A stretch of DNA of 51,800 bases, taken from Frankiales bacterium (GTDB lineage: Bacteria > Actinomycetota > Actinomycetes > S36-B12 > CAIYMF01). Where the stretch lies: NCBI GenBank assembly GCA_016125335.1, contig WGLY01000028.1:1-51800 (forward strand). Direction: 5' to 3'. The notes beneath the pieces are model-generated. The model had not been told where the DNA came from, did no database searches, and worked only from the letters and a program-made list of their open reading frames with translations. Shown piece after piece: positions 24,600-33,290 of the stretch. Positions within the stretch are counted from its first letter, which is position 1. Each line of letters starts with the position of its first letter. The position numbers and the translations under genes are program-made.

Positions 24600-25646
24600 G
24601 TGCCCACCGACGCCGACCGTGCCGTGCCGCGGCCCGAGTGGGACGGCGTCCGGCTGCACGTCGTGTCGGGCAAGGGCGGCACCGGCAAGACCACCGTCGC
24701 CTCGGCGCTCGCGCTGGCGCTGGCCACGGGCGGACGCCGGGTGCTCGTGGTGGAGGTGGAGGGGCGCCAGGGCCTGGCCCAGCTCTTCGACGTGCCACCG
24801 CTGCCCTACGAGGAGCGGCGCGTGGCCGTGGCGCCCGGGGGCGGCGAGGTGCACGCGCTGGCCATCGACCCCGAGGAGGCGCTCGTCGAGTTCCTCGAGA
24901 TGTTCTACAACCTGCGCCGTGCGGGCACGGCCCTGCGCCGCATGGGCGCCATCGACTTCGCCACCACCGTGGCGCCGGGCGTGCGCGACGTGCTGCTCAC
25001 CGGCAAGACCAAGGAGGCGGTGCGGCGCAAGAAGGACGGACGCCACGTCTACGACGCCGTCGTCATGGACGCGCCGCCCACCGGGCGCATCGCCCGCTTC
25101 CTCAACGTCAACACCGAGGTGGCCGGGCTGGCGCGCACCGGCCCCATCCGCTCGCAGGCCGACGCCGTGATGGAGGTGATCGCCTCGCCGCTCACGGCCG
25201 TGCACCTCGTCACGCTGCTGGAGGAGATGCCGGTGCAGGAGACCGCCGACGGCATCCGCGACCTCCTGGAGGCCGACCTCCCCGTGGGCGGCGTCATCGT
25301 CAACCAGGTGCGCCGCCCGCTGCTGTCGGCCTCGGCGCAGACCAAGGCGCGCAAGGGCAAGCTCGACGCGGCCGCCGTGGCTGCCGACCTCGAGAAGGTC
25401 GACGTCGTCACCTCCGCCGGCTGGCTGTCCACCGCCCGGGGCGCCGTCACCACCGACGACGTCGTCTCGGCGCTGCTCGCCGAGGCGGCCGACCACGCGG
25501 AGCGGGTGGCGCTCGAGCAGCGCAGCCGCGACACGCTCGAGGAGCTCGAGCGCCCCACCTACGAGCTGCCGTTCCTCCCGGACGGGATCGACGTCGGCGC
25601 CCTCTACGACCTCGCGGAGTCGCTGCGCGGACAGGGGTTCGGATGA
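24600..25646 (+). CDS. ArsA/GET3-family ATPase, first subunit
   Basis: A 348-residue P-loop ATPase. The deviant Walker A GKGGTGKTT (24-32) has both the signature Lys25 and the catalytic Lys30. The switch II DAPPTGR motif is present and there is no transmembrane segment. It corresponds to Rv3679, which with Rv3680 forms a paired ATPase. No arsenite-binding cysteines are seen, so arsenite transport is unlikely; a role in stress or membrane-protein handling is only suggested by the fold. Leaderless GTG start at 24600. The stop overlaps the second subunit's ATG (ATGA). Confidence 0.9.
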   Translation: MPTDADRAVPRPEWDGVRLHVVSGKGGTGKTTVASALALALATGGRRVLVVEVEGRQGLAQLFDVPPLPYEERRVAVAPGGGEVHALAIDPEEALVEFLEMFYNLRRAGTALRRMGAIDFATTVAPGVRDVLLTGKTKEAVRRKKDGRHVYDAVVMDAPPTGRIARFLNVNTEVAGLARTGPIRSQADAVMEVIASPLTAVHLVTLLEEMPVQETADGIRDLLEADLPVGGVIVNQVRRPLLSASAQTKARKGKLDAAAVAADLEKVDVVTSAGWLSTARGAVTTDDVVSALLAEAADHAERVALEQRSRDTLEELERPTYELPFLPDGIDVGALYDLAESLRGQGFG

Positions 25647-26800
25647 ACGCGCGCGAGGTGGTCCCGCGCAGCCGCAGCCTCGACGTCGACTCCCTGCTCG
25701 ACGACCGCGAGGTGCGGGTCATCGTGTGCTGCGGCTCGGGCGGCGTCGGCAAGACGACGACGGCGGCCGCCCTCGGGCTGCGCGCCGCGGAGCGCGGACG
25801 GCGGGTCGTGGTGCTCACGATCGACCCGGCCCGCCGGCTGGCGCAGTCGCTCGGGCTCACCGAGCTCGACAACGACCCGCGGCCGGTCGACGGCGTCCGG
25901 GGCGAGGGCACGCTCGCGGCGATGATGCTGGACATGAAGCGGACGTTCGACGAGTTCGTCGAGTCCAACGCCGACCCGGAGCGGGCCGCGACGATCCTGG
26001 CCAACCCCTTCTACCAGTCGCTGTCGAGCTCGTTCGCCGGGACGCAGGAGTACATGGCCATGGAGAAGCTCGGCCAGCTGCGCGGGCGGGCCGAGACCGA
26101 GCACGCGTGGGACCTCATCGTGGTCGACACGCCGCCGTCGCGGTCGGCGCTGGACTTCCTCGACGCACCGAGGCGGCTCGGCTCCTTCCTCGACGGGCGG
26201 TTCATCCGGCTGCTCGCGGCGCCGGCCAAGGCGGGCGGCAAGGCCTACCTCAAGGTGATCACCGCCGGGTTCGGCATGTTCACCTCGGTGCTGAGCAAGA
26301 TCATCGGCGGCCAGGTGCTCACCGACGTCCAGACCTTCGTGGGCTCGGTGGACACGCTCTTCGGCGGCTTCCGGCAGCGGGCCGACGACACCTTCGCCAT
26401 GCTCCAGGCGCCGGACACCCGCTTCCTCGTGGTGGCCGCGCCCGAGCGCGACGCGCTGCGCGAGGCCTCCTACTTCGTCGAGCGGCTCGAGGGCGACGAC
26501 ATGCCGCTGGCGGGGCTGGTGCTCAACCGGGTGGCCACCACCGCCGTGCCGGACCTCGACGCCGCGACCGCGCAGGCCGCGGCCACCCGGCTGGAGTCCG
26601 GCTCGGGGACGTCGGTGACCGCCGCGCTGCTGCGCATCCACGCCGACCGGGTCGCCACGCTGGCCCGTCAGCGCCGGCTGGCCGAGCGGTTCACCAGCGC
26701 CCACCGCGGCGTCGCGGTGGCGGCCGTGCCGGCCCTGGCCGGGGACGTCGTCGACCTCACCGGCCTGCGCGAGATCGGGGAGTCGCTGGCGGTGCAGTGA
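25643..26800 (+). CDS. ArsA/GET3-family ATPase, second subunit
   Basis: A 385-residue partner of the preceding ATPase and counterpart of Rv3680. Walker A is GSGGVGKTT (31-39): the signature Lys found in subunit 1 and in ArsA/MinD is Ser32, while the catalytic Lys37 remains. VVDTPPSRSALDFLDAP is the switch II region. It also has a hydrophobic insert (about 190-235) with Gly/Ala/Lys. Coupled translation (ATGA) and similar length suggest a heterodimer with one complete and one altered ATP site. Confidence 0.9.
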   Translation: MNAREVVPRSRSLDVDSLLDDREVRVIVCCGSGGVGKTTTAAALGLRAAERGRRVVVLTIDPARRLAQSLGLTELDNDPRPVDGVRGEGTLAAMMLDMKRTFDEFVESNADPERAATILANPFYQSLSSSFAGTQEYMAMEKLGQLRGRAETEHAWDLIVVDTPPSRSALDFLDAPRRLGSFLDGRFIRLLAAPAKAGGKAYLKVITAGFGMFTSVLSKIIGGQVLTDVQTFVGSVDTLFGGFRQRADDTFAMLQAPDTRFLVVAAPERDALREASYFVERLEGDDMPLAGLVLNRVATTAVPDLDAATAQAAATRLESGSGTSVTAALLRIHADRVATLARQRRLAERFTSAHRGVAVAAVPALAGDVVDLTGLREIGESLAVQ

Positions 26801-26833
26801 CCGGGGCCGCGAGCCGCCGGCCGCGAGCGCGGG

Positions 26834-27160
26834 TCAGGAGGCGACGCGCGGGTCCTGGGCGTGGTCGCTGAGGTCGACCACGGTGACGTCGTACTCCTCG
26901 CGCGCGGTCTCGAGCAGGCGGCGCCACGAGGTGACCTGCGGCCGCCGCCGCAGCAGGGCCCGGCGCTCGCGCTCGGTCATCCCGCCCCAGACGCCGAACT
27001 CGATCCGGTTGTCGAGGGCGTCGGCGAGGCACTCGGTGCGCACGCTGCACGACAGGCAGATCGCCTTGGCGCGGTTCTGCGCGGCCCCCTGGACGAACAG
27101 CGCGTCCGGGTCGCTCGACCGGCACGCCGCCGACGTGGTCCAGTCCGGTGTCCAGGTCAT
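26834..27160 (-). CDS. WhiB-family iron-sulphur regulator (WhiB4 position)
   Basis: A 108-residue protein with the four cluster cysteines Cys13, Cys35, Cys38 and Cys44 (C-x2-C-x5-C) and the GVWGGM turn (57-62), followed by a basic C-terminus. WhiB proteins hold an O2/NO-sensitive [4Fe-4S] cluster and act on the primary sigma factor or DNA. The position between the ArsA pair and the PBP gene matches whiB4 (Rv3681c), a redox sensor. Paralogues cannot be told apart with certainty by eye. It converges on the ArsA-like gene and is divergent from ponA; no clear promoter was found. Confidence 0.92.
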   Translation of the reverse strand: MTWTPDWTTSAACRSSDPDALFVQGAAQNRAKAICLSCSVRTECLADALDNRIEFGVWGGMTERERRALLRRRPQVTSWRRLLETAREEYDVTVVDLSDHAQDPRVAS

Positions 27161-27277
27161 CGCTGGAGCTCACCCCCACACGCTCGTCCACGCTGCGACG
27201 CAGGTCAGAGCCCCAGCCCCCGGCACCGGCCCCGGTCTTGCGCCGTCGACGCCGCCGGCGCGCCGTCGCGCCGACAC

Positions 27278-27293
27278 GGTGACGCTACGCACA
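27278..27293. promoter_or_regulatory. weak Crp-like box between whiB and ponA
   Basis: GGTGA-N6-GCACA matches TGTGA-N6-TCACA at 8 of 10 specified bases. It is 118 bp from the whiB start and 166 bp from the ponA start, so either could be the target. Confidence 0.3.
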
Positions 27294-27443
27294 TCAAGAT
27301 CGGGGAGTCAGGCTCGACTTGACCATATCTGGTAGTTATTTCGTGCCATGGACGGACGCCGGACCGGCCACCTGCGGACCGCACGCGGGCTGCGGCACGG
27401 TCACGGCCGCGGTGCGGAGTGGGTGGTGGGCCGCTTCCCGACG

Positions 27444-27449
27444 TACCCT
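27444..27449 (+). promoter_or_regulatory. -10 hexamer of ponA
   Basis: TACCCT is followed by 9 nt and then the ATG at 27459. The leader would be 0-3 nt and no ribosome-binding site is present. Confidence 0.4.
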
Positions 27450-27458
27450 CGTCAGGCC

Positions 27459-29915
27459 ATGTCAGAGCCCCAGCACCCCGCGCCGGCCGTGCGCGTGGCC
27501 CCCCCGGAGCCGGCTCCGCGGCGCCGCCACGGCCTGCCCGCCACCACCGCGCGCATCGCGCTGTTCGTCGTCGTGAGCATGGTCGCCGGCGTGGTCATCG
27601 CCGGCACGGCGCTGCCCTTCGTCGGCGGCGCCGGCGTCGCGGCGCGCACCGCGTTCGAGGACTTCCAGGCGCTGCCCGACCAGCTGACCACGCCGCCGCT
27701 GCCGCAGCGCTCCATCATCCTCGCCGCGGACGGCACCACGATCGCGACGATCTACGAGCAGAACCGCATCGAGGTGCCGCTGTCGAAGATCGCGCCGGTG
27801 ATGCAGCAGGCCATCGTGGCGATCGAGGACGGCCGCTTCTACGAGCACCGCGGCGTCGACCTGCGCGGCCTCACCCGCGCGCTCATCGGCAACGCCGGCG
27901 GCAGCGGCGTCGTGCAGGGCGGGTCCACCCTCACCCAGCAGTACGTGAAGAACGTGTTCGTCGAGTCCGCGGCCACCCCGGAGGAGGCCGCGGCCGCCCG
28001 CGCCCGCTCGGTCACCCGCAAGCTCAAGGAGATGCGCTACGCCCTCGCCCTCGAGCGCGAGCTGACCAAGGCGCAGATCCTCGAGCGCTACCTCAACATC
28101 GCCTACTTCGGGGCCGGCGCCTACGGCGTCGAGGCCGCCGCGCGCCGGTACTTCTCCAAGCACGCCAACCAGCTCACCCTGGTGGAGGCCGCGACCCTCG
28201 CCGGCGCGGTGCAGCAGCCGGTCGCCTACGACCCCACCCGCAACCCGAAGTCCTCGCAGTACCGCCGCAAGCAGGTGCTGACGCGCATGGTGGAGATGGG
28301 CTACATCACCCAGGCGCAGGCCACCGCGGCGTCGGCGGTGCCCACCAAGACGTTCCTCAAGCCCTCGGTCCCCCACAACGGGTGCACGACGTCCTACGCC
28401 CCGTACTTCTGCGACTACGTCTACCGCCTGCTCAAGACCGACCCCGCGTTCGGCAAGACGCCGGCCGACCGCGAGGCGCTGCTCAACCGCGGCGGCCTCA
28501 TCATCCGCACCACGCTGCAGCCCAAGGCGCAGCGGGCCGCGCAGCGCGCCGTCGACAAGTACGTCCCGCCGAAGGACCCGAGCCGCAAGATCGCCGCGAT
28601 CAGCATGGTGCAGCCGAGCACCGGCCAGATCGTGGCCATGGCCGAGAACCGCACGTGGGGCGTCAAGGGCATCGGCCACACCACGTACAACTTCAACGTC
28701 GGCACGCAGTACGGCGGCAGCCTCGGCGCCCAGGCCGGCTCGACGTTCAAGGCGTTCACGATGGCCGCGGCGTTCGCGCAGAACATCTCGCCCTACGACT
28801 ACATCGACGCGCCGTCGGTCAACACCTTCGACGGGTTCAAGAACTGCGACACCGGGGCGCCCTACGCGCCGGTGACCATCCACAACTCCACGAGCTCCGG
28901 CACCTTCAACATGCTCCAGGGCGCCGCCTACTCGGTGAACACCTACTTCATGGCGCTCGAGCAGCAGACCACCCAGTGCGCCGCGGCCGACATGGCCGAG
29001 AAGGCGGGCCTGCGCCGGGGCGACGGCTCCTCGCTGCTGCGGGTGCCCAACTTCACCCTCGGCGTCGACGAGGTCACCCCGCTCGGCATGGCCTCGGCCT
29101 ACGGCGTGTTCGCCAACCACGGCACCCTGTGCCAGCCCACCGCGATCCTCTCGGTGGAGACGCGCGACGGCCAGAAGCTCGCCGTCCCGCAGGCCGACTG
29201 CAAGCGCACGATCTCGCGCCCCGTCGCCGACTCCGTCGCCGCCGTCCTCAAGCAGGTCGTCGACGGGCCGCTGCCCGGCCGCACCGGGCAGGCCATGTCG
29301 CTCGGCCGCGACGCCGCCGGCAAGACGGGCACCACGAACAGCTCGGCGTCGGTGTGGTTCGTCGGGTTCACCCCGGACCTCGCCGCGGCCGTCGCCACCT
29401 ACGACCCCCGCGGCGCGGCGCGCTACCCGATGCAGAACGTGACGATCGGGGGCCACTACTACCCGCAGGTGTGGGGCTCCACGCTGCCCGGGCCGATCTG
29501 GAAGATGGCGATGCTCGGCGCCCTCGAGGGCACCCCGCCGACCCACTTCGACCTGCGCCCGCTCGACGGCATCGGCACGATCACCCCGCCCCCGCCGCCG
29601 GGCTCCTGCCCGAGCCCGGGCGCCTCGCCGTCCGGGTCGGCGAGCCCGGCCGCCACCGGCACCCCGTCGCCGGGGGCGAGCCCCACCGACTGCCCGAGCC
29701 CCTCGTCCTCGGCCTCGCCGTCGGCGTCCGGCTCGCCGTCGGGCTCGCCGAGCCCCTCGAAGTCGCCGTCGCCGACCCCGTCGCCGAGCCACGACCCGAC
29801 GCCGAGCCCGAGCACGACGCCGACCACCTCGAAGAGCCCGACGGCGGGCGCGCACGCCACCACGAGCGCCCGCGCGTCGTCGAGCACGCGCGCGTCCTCG
29901 AGCGCGAGCCCCTGA
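27459..29915 (+). CDS. ponA: bifunctional class A penicillin-binding protein
   Basis: An 818-residue membrane protein that polymerises and cross-links peptidoglycan. After a short cytoplasmic N-terminus comes a transmembrane helix (33-55), then the GT51 glycosyltransferase with catalytic Glu123 (AIEDGRFYEHRG) and GGSTLTQQYVKN. The transpeptidase has Ser428 in the SxxK motif (STFK), SVN, and KTG near residue 622. It lies where M. tuberculosis has ponA2 (Rv3682), but the C-terminal PASTA domain of PonA2 is absent. In its place is a Ser/Pro/Thr-rich tail of about 105 residues. ATG 27459 is preferred over 27348 because a near-leaderless -10 lies between them. Confidence 0.94.
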   Translation: MSEPQHPAPAVRVAPPEPAPRRRHGLPATTARIALFVVVSMVAGVVIAGTALPFVGGAGVAARTAFEDFQALPDQLTTPPLPQRSIILAADGTTIATIYEQNRIEVPLSKIAPVMQQAIVAIEDGRFYEHRGVDLRGLTRALIGNAGGSGVVQGGSTLTQQYVKNVFVESAATPEEAAAARARSVTRKLKEMRYALALERELTKAQILERYLNIAYFGAGAYGVEAAARRYFSKHANQLTLVEAATLAGAVQQPVAYDPTRNPKSSQYRRKQVLTRMVEMGYITQAQATAASAVPTKTFLKPSVPHNGCTTSYAPYFCDYVYRLLKTDPAFGKTPADREALLNRGGLIIRTTLQPKAQRAAQRAVDKYVPPKDPSRKIAAISMVQPSTGQIVAMAENRTWGVKGIGHTTYNFNVGTQYGGSLGAQAGSTFKAFTMAAAFAQNISPYDYIDAPSVNTFDGFKNCDTGAPYAPVTIHNSTSSGTFNMLQGAAYSVNTYFMALEQQTTQCAAADMAEKAGLRRGDGSSLLRVPNFTLGVDEVTPLGMASAYGVFANHGTLCQPTAILSVETRDGQKLAVPQADCKRTISRPVADSVAAVLKQVVDGPLPGRTGQAMSLGRDAAGKTGTTNSSASVWFVGFTPDLAAAVATYDPRGAARYPMQNVTIGGHYYPQVWGSTLPGPIWKMAMLGALEGTPPTHFDLRPLDGIGTITPPPPPGSCPSPGASPSGSASPAATGTPSPGASPTDCPSPSSSASPSASGSPSGSPSPSKSPSPTPSPSHDPTPSPSTTPTTSKSPTAGAHATTSARASSSTRASSSASP

Positions 29916-29943
29916 CGCGTCGGGGTCGGCCGGCAGGCCGGGC

Positions 29944-30399
29944 TCAGCCGGCCAGCGCCGCCCGCACCGCGGCGGCCACGCGGCCGCCCTCGGCCCGGCC
30001 GGCCACCCGAGGCGTGAGCACCTTCATGACCTGCCCCATGGCCCGCGGGGAGTCCGCGCCGGTCTCGGCCACGGCCGCGGCCACCAGGGTCGCGAGCTCG
30101 TCGTCGGAGAGCTGGGCGGGCAGGTAGGTCTCGAGCACCGCGAGCTCGGCCCGCTCGCGCGCGGCGAGCTCCGGGCGGGCGGCGTCGTCGTAGGCGGTGG
30201 CCGACTCGCGGCGCTTCTTCGCCTCGCGCCCGAGGACGGCGACCACCTCGTCGTCGGAGAGCTCGCGGGCCTCGTCGCCGGAGACCGCCTCGTTCTTCAC
30301 CGCGGTCAGCGCCATGCGCAGCGTGGCGGCCGCGACCTCGTCGCGGGAGCGGATCGCGGTGGTGAGGTCGTCGTGCAGCCGGGTCTCGAGAGCGCTCAT
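29944..30399 (-). CDS. GatB/YqeY-domain protein
   Basis: A 151-residue protein of the YqeY family, related to the tail domain of GatB tRNA amidotransferase. Family features are LRMALTAVKN near residue 30, the EAKKRRESA helix and the LPAQLSDDEL and GQVMKVL motifs. The function of free-standing YqeY proteins is not established; tRNA binding is assumed. The genes of the block are ordered PBP, YqeY, phosphoesterase, with YqeY on the opposite strand and converging on ponA (28 bp gap). Confidence 0.9.
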   Translation of the reverse strand: MSALETRLHDDLTTAIRSRDEVAAATLRMALTAVKNEAVSGDEARELSDDEVVAVLGREAKKRRESATAYDDAARPELAARERAELAVLETYLPAQLSDDELATLVAAAVAETGADSPRAMGQVMKVLTPRVAGRAEGGRVAAAVRAALAG

Positions 30400-30506
30400 G
30401 GGCCCATCCTCCCGCAGGCCGCAACCGGGTAGCCCGGGCGCACCGGCGTCCGGCCCGGTGCCGGTGCGTGCCGGCGCCCGGCGCCGTCCGTGGGATCCTG
30501 GGCGGC

Positions 30507-31439
30507 ATGTCGCGCACCGGGACCGCCCTGCTCGGGCTCACCGGCCTCGCCGCCGCCGGGCTCGCCTGGTCGGTCGCCGAGGCGCACCGCTACACGCTGC
30601 GCCGCGCCAGCGCCCCGGTGCTGCCGGCCGGGCAGCCGCCGCTGCGGGTGCTGCACCTGTCGGACCTGCACCTGACCCCGCGCCACCGCGGCCGCGCGGC
30701 GTGGGTGCGCGGGCTCGACGCCCTGGAGCCGGACCTCGTCGTCGTCACCGGCGACTTCCTCGCGCACCCGGACGCGGTGCCCACGGTGCTCGACGCCCTC
30801 GGGCCGCTGCTCGCGCGGCCGGGCCTGTTCGTGCTCGGGTCCAACGACTACTTCGCCCCCGGCGTGGTGCGCCCCTGGCGCTACCTCACCGGCCCCTCCG
30901 ACCTCGACGAGCAGCGCCCGACCCTGCCGTGGGGCGAGCTGGTCAAGGAGCTCGGCGGCGCGGGCTGGACCGACCTGTCGAACGCCCGCGCCACGCTCGA
31001 GGTGGACGGCCGCCAGGTCGACGTGCGCGGCGTCGACGACCCCCATATCCGGCGCGACCGCTACGCCGAGGTCGCCGGCCCGTTCGCGGCCGATGCCGAC
31101 CTCGCCCTCGGCGTCGCTCACGCCCCTTACCTCCGGGTGCTCGACGCGATGGCCGCCGACGGCGCGTCCCTCGTGCTCGCCGGGCACACCCACGGCGGCC
31201 AGCTCTGCGTGCCCGGCGTCGGTGCCCTGGTGACCAACTGCGACCTGCCGCCGGCCCAGGCCAAGGGCCTCTCGCGCCACGCCCGCCCGGCGCGCGACGA
31301 CGACCCGTCGCTGGGCGGCGCCGACGGCCGGGGCACGGTGCTGCACGTCTCCGCCGGGCTGGGCACCTCGCCCTACGCCCCGGTGCGCTTCGCCTGCCCG
31401 CCCGAGGCCACGCTGCTCACGCTCACCGCCACGCCCTGA
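30507..31439 (+). CDS. metallophosphoesterase (calcineurin-like)
   Basis: A 310-residue protein with an N-terminal hydrophobic helix (about residues 5-22) and a calcineurin-like phosphoesterase domain. Motifs in order: DLHL (SDLHLTPRH), GD (VVTGDF), GSND where the family has GN(H/D), and GHTHGGQ. The His of the GNHD motif is Asp-shifted (GSNDYF), a common variant. It corresponds to Rv3683 and closes the block shared with M. tuberculosis. ATG 30507 is the first start after the divergent YqeY start (108 bp). Confidence 0.9.
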   Translation: MSRTGTALLGLTGLAAAGLAWSVAEAHRYTLRRASAPVLPAGQPPLRVLHLSDLHLTPRHRGRAAWVRGLDALEPDLVVVTGDFLAHPDAVPTVLDALGPLLARPGLFVLGSNDYFAPGVVRPWRYLTGPSDLDEQRPTLPWGELVKELGGAGWTDLSNARATLEVDGRQVDVRGVDDPHIRRDRYAEVAGPFAADADLALGVAHAPYLRVLDAMAADGASLVLAGHTHGGQLCVPGVGALVTNCDLPPAQAKGLSRHARPARDDDPSLGGADGRGTVLHVSAGLGTSPYAPVRFACPPEATLLTLTATP

Positions 31440-31472
31440 CCCCGCCGGCGCCCACCGGGGGGTGCAACCCGG

Positions 31473-32714
31473 TCAGGCGGCGGCGACCTCCGAGCGCACG
31501 AGTCCGGGGCCGGCCGGCACGCGCAGGGCCCACCGGCACGCCGGCGGCACGAGGGCTCCGGCCACCACGGACAGGGCGCCGAGCACCAGCCACCCCGGCC
31601 AGCCCCAGCCCACCACCAGCGCGGTGAGCACCGCGGGGGCGAGCATCGAGCTGATCGAGAAGCCGGTGTTGTACAGGCCCTGGTACTGCCCCTGGGCGGT
31701 GTCCGGGGCCAGCCCGAACCCGATCGCCCACGAGCCGGCCGCCTGCAGCATCTCGCCGCCGACCTGCACCAGCGCCCCGAGCACGAGCAGGGCGACGGCC
31801 CACGTCTCGCCGCCCGAGGCCGACGACGCGAACACCACGCAGGAGCCCGCGAGCACGAGCCCCGCCAGGCGGGTGGCCTGCGCGCCGAGCCCCACTGAGC
31901 CGATCCCGCGGCTCACCCGCACCTGGAGCAGCACGACGGTCACGGTGTTGGTGAGCACGAGCACCGCGACGATCCACCGCGGCGCCTCCGTCCGCGTGAC
32001 GACCCACAGCGGGAGGGCCACCTCGGTGAGCCCGTAGTGCAGGGCCATCACCGCGTTGAGCCCCGTCAGCACGAGGAACGGGCGGTCGCGCAGGGCGACC
32101 AGGCGCGGGCCCTCGCCCGTGTGCGGCACGGGCGGCACGTGCGGCAGGCGCGTCGCGATCGCCGCCGCGGCCACGAACGTGACGGCGTCGAGGACCACCA
32201 TGCCCCGGTAGGCCGCGGGGGTGTCGACCACCAGGGCCAGCCCGCCCACCACGCCGCCCACGCTGATGCCGACGTTGGTCACCGCGCGCAGGTAGGCGCG
32301 CAGCCGCACCCGCTCCTCGCCGGTGCCCAGCGCCGCGATGAGCGCGCCGCGTCCGCCGGCGGACGCGCGGTCGACGACGGTCACCAGCGTCGCCGCGGCC
32401 ACGAACCCGGCGAAGGACCCCACCACCAGGTAGCCCAGGGACAGCACGCCCAGCGCGACGGTGAGGGCGACGTAGACCTCGCGCGGGCCGCGCACGTCGG
32501 CGAGGTGGCCCATGGGCGTCGACACGAGGAGGCCCACCACGCCGGCGATCGTCAGGCCCAGCCCGACCTGCGCGGCCGAGAGCCCCACCACCTGCGTGAA
32601 GTAGATGACGCTCGTCGTCATGAACATGCCGTTGCCGGTGGTGTTGACCAGCGTGCCGAGCGCGAGGACGCGCTGCGGGCCGGCCGGCGGCACGAGCGCC
32701 CGGGCCCGGCTCAC
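31473..32714 (-). CDS. MFS transporter
   Basis: A 413-residue protein with about 12 predicted helices. The loop motif GHLADVRGPREVYV matches the MFS motif A (GxLaDrxGrr), and the second half has YQGLYNTGFSISSML. Substrate unknown; drug or metabolite efflux is typical. GTG 32714 is chosen. An upstream ATG at 32852 would add 46 residues of low-complexity sequence and would overlap the tRNA-side repeat region. The gene is transcribed away from tRNA-Pro, whose terminator copies lie between them. Confidence 0.85.
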   Translation of the reverse strand: MSRARALVPPAGPQRVLALGTLVNTTGNGMFMTTSVIYFTQVVGLSAAQVGLGLTIAGVVGLLVSTPMGHLADVRGPREVYVALTVALGVLSLGYLVVGSFAGFVAAATLVTVVDRASAGGRGALIAALGTGEERVRLRAYLRAVTNVGISVGGVVGGLALVVDTPAAYRGMVVLDAVTFVAAAAIATRLPHVPPVPHTGEGPRLVALRDRPFLVLTGLNAVMALHYGLTEVALPLWVVTRTEAPRWIVAVLVLTNTVTVVLLQVRVSRGIGSVGLGAQATRLAGLVLAGSCVVFASSASGGETWAVALLVLGALVQVGGEMLQAAGSWAIGFGLAPDTAQGQYQGLYNTGFSISSMLAPAVLTALVVGWGWPGWLVLGALSVVAGALVPPACRWALRVPAGPGLVRSEVAAA

Positions 32715-32836
32715 CGGCCACCCGCCCGGGGGCGGCGGGAGCGGGACGGCGGCACGGGCGCATTCCACCACGGCCCCCCGGACGCCGACCTCCGCGTTCC
32801 GCGCCAGCGGACGGGGCCGTGGACCCCAGGAAAGGG

Positions 32837-32869
32837 GACGAGGACCCGGCATGAAGCCGGGCCCTCGTC
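32837..32869 (-). terminator. second copy of the tRNA-Pro terminator hairpin
   Basis: A 14-bp stem with one mismatch and a 5-nt loop, identical to the hairpin next to tRNA-Pro. Confidence 0.6.
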
Positions 32870-32940
32870 ATATGTCGGGGTGGCGGGAGCCGTCGGCGCA
32901 CGAGAGTGCGCCTCCTCCCAAATCCGAGGCCCGGAGATAC

Positions 32941-32973
32941 GACGAGGACCCGGCATGAAGCCGGGCCCTCGTC
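32941..32973 (-). terminator. terminator hairpin of tRNA-Pro
   Basis: A 14-bp stem with one mismatch and a 5-nt loop, 5 nt after the tRNA 3' end on the minus strand. Confidence 0.65.
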
Positions 32974-32978
32974 GTATG

Positions 32979-33052
<74 letters not shown>

Positions 33053-33290
33053 GTGGAGCCTGGGAAGTCTACGGGTCCGCCCCGGGGCGGCCAAAACGGG
33101 TCCCGTCCCCGCCGTCGCGAGGGCGGCCTCGGCGCGATGGTTGATCTTGCTGCGCCCGGTGGGACGGCAGCGTACGGTGACAGCGCTGCGGAGTCCGGGC
33201 CTCCGTCGCTGTCGAACGACCCGTCCTCGGCGCCGTGGCCACCGCCCGTGTCGTGCGCGGGCCCGCCCACGGTCGTCGCGGAAGGGACTC

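Larger units (their letters stand above)
27161..27458. other. divergent control region whiB / ponA
   Basis: A 298-bp region without a gene. It contains a Crp-like site (27278-27293), an AT-rich patch (27317-27342, TTGACC then TAGTTATTT) that stands out in this GC-rich sequence, and the ponA -10 (27444). The AT patch has no correctly spaced -35/-10 pair. Confidence 0.5.
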
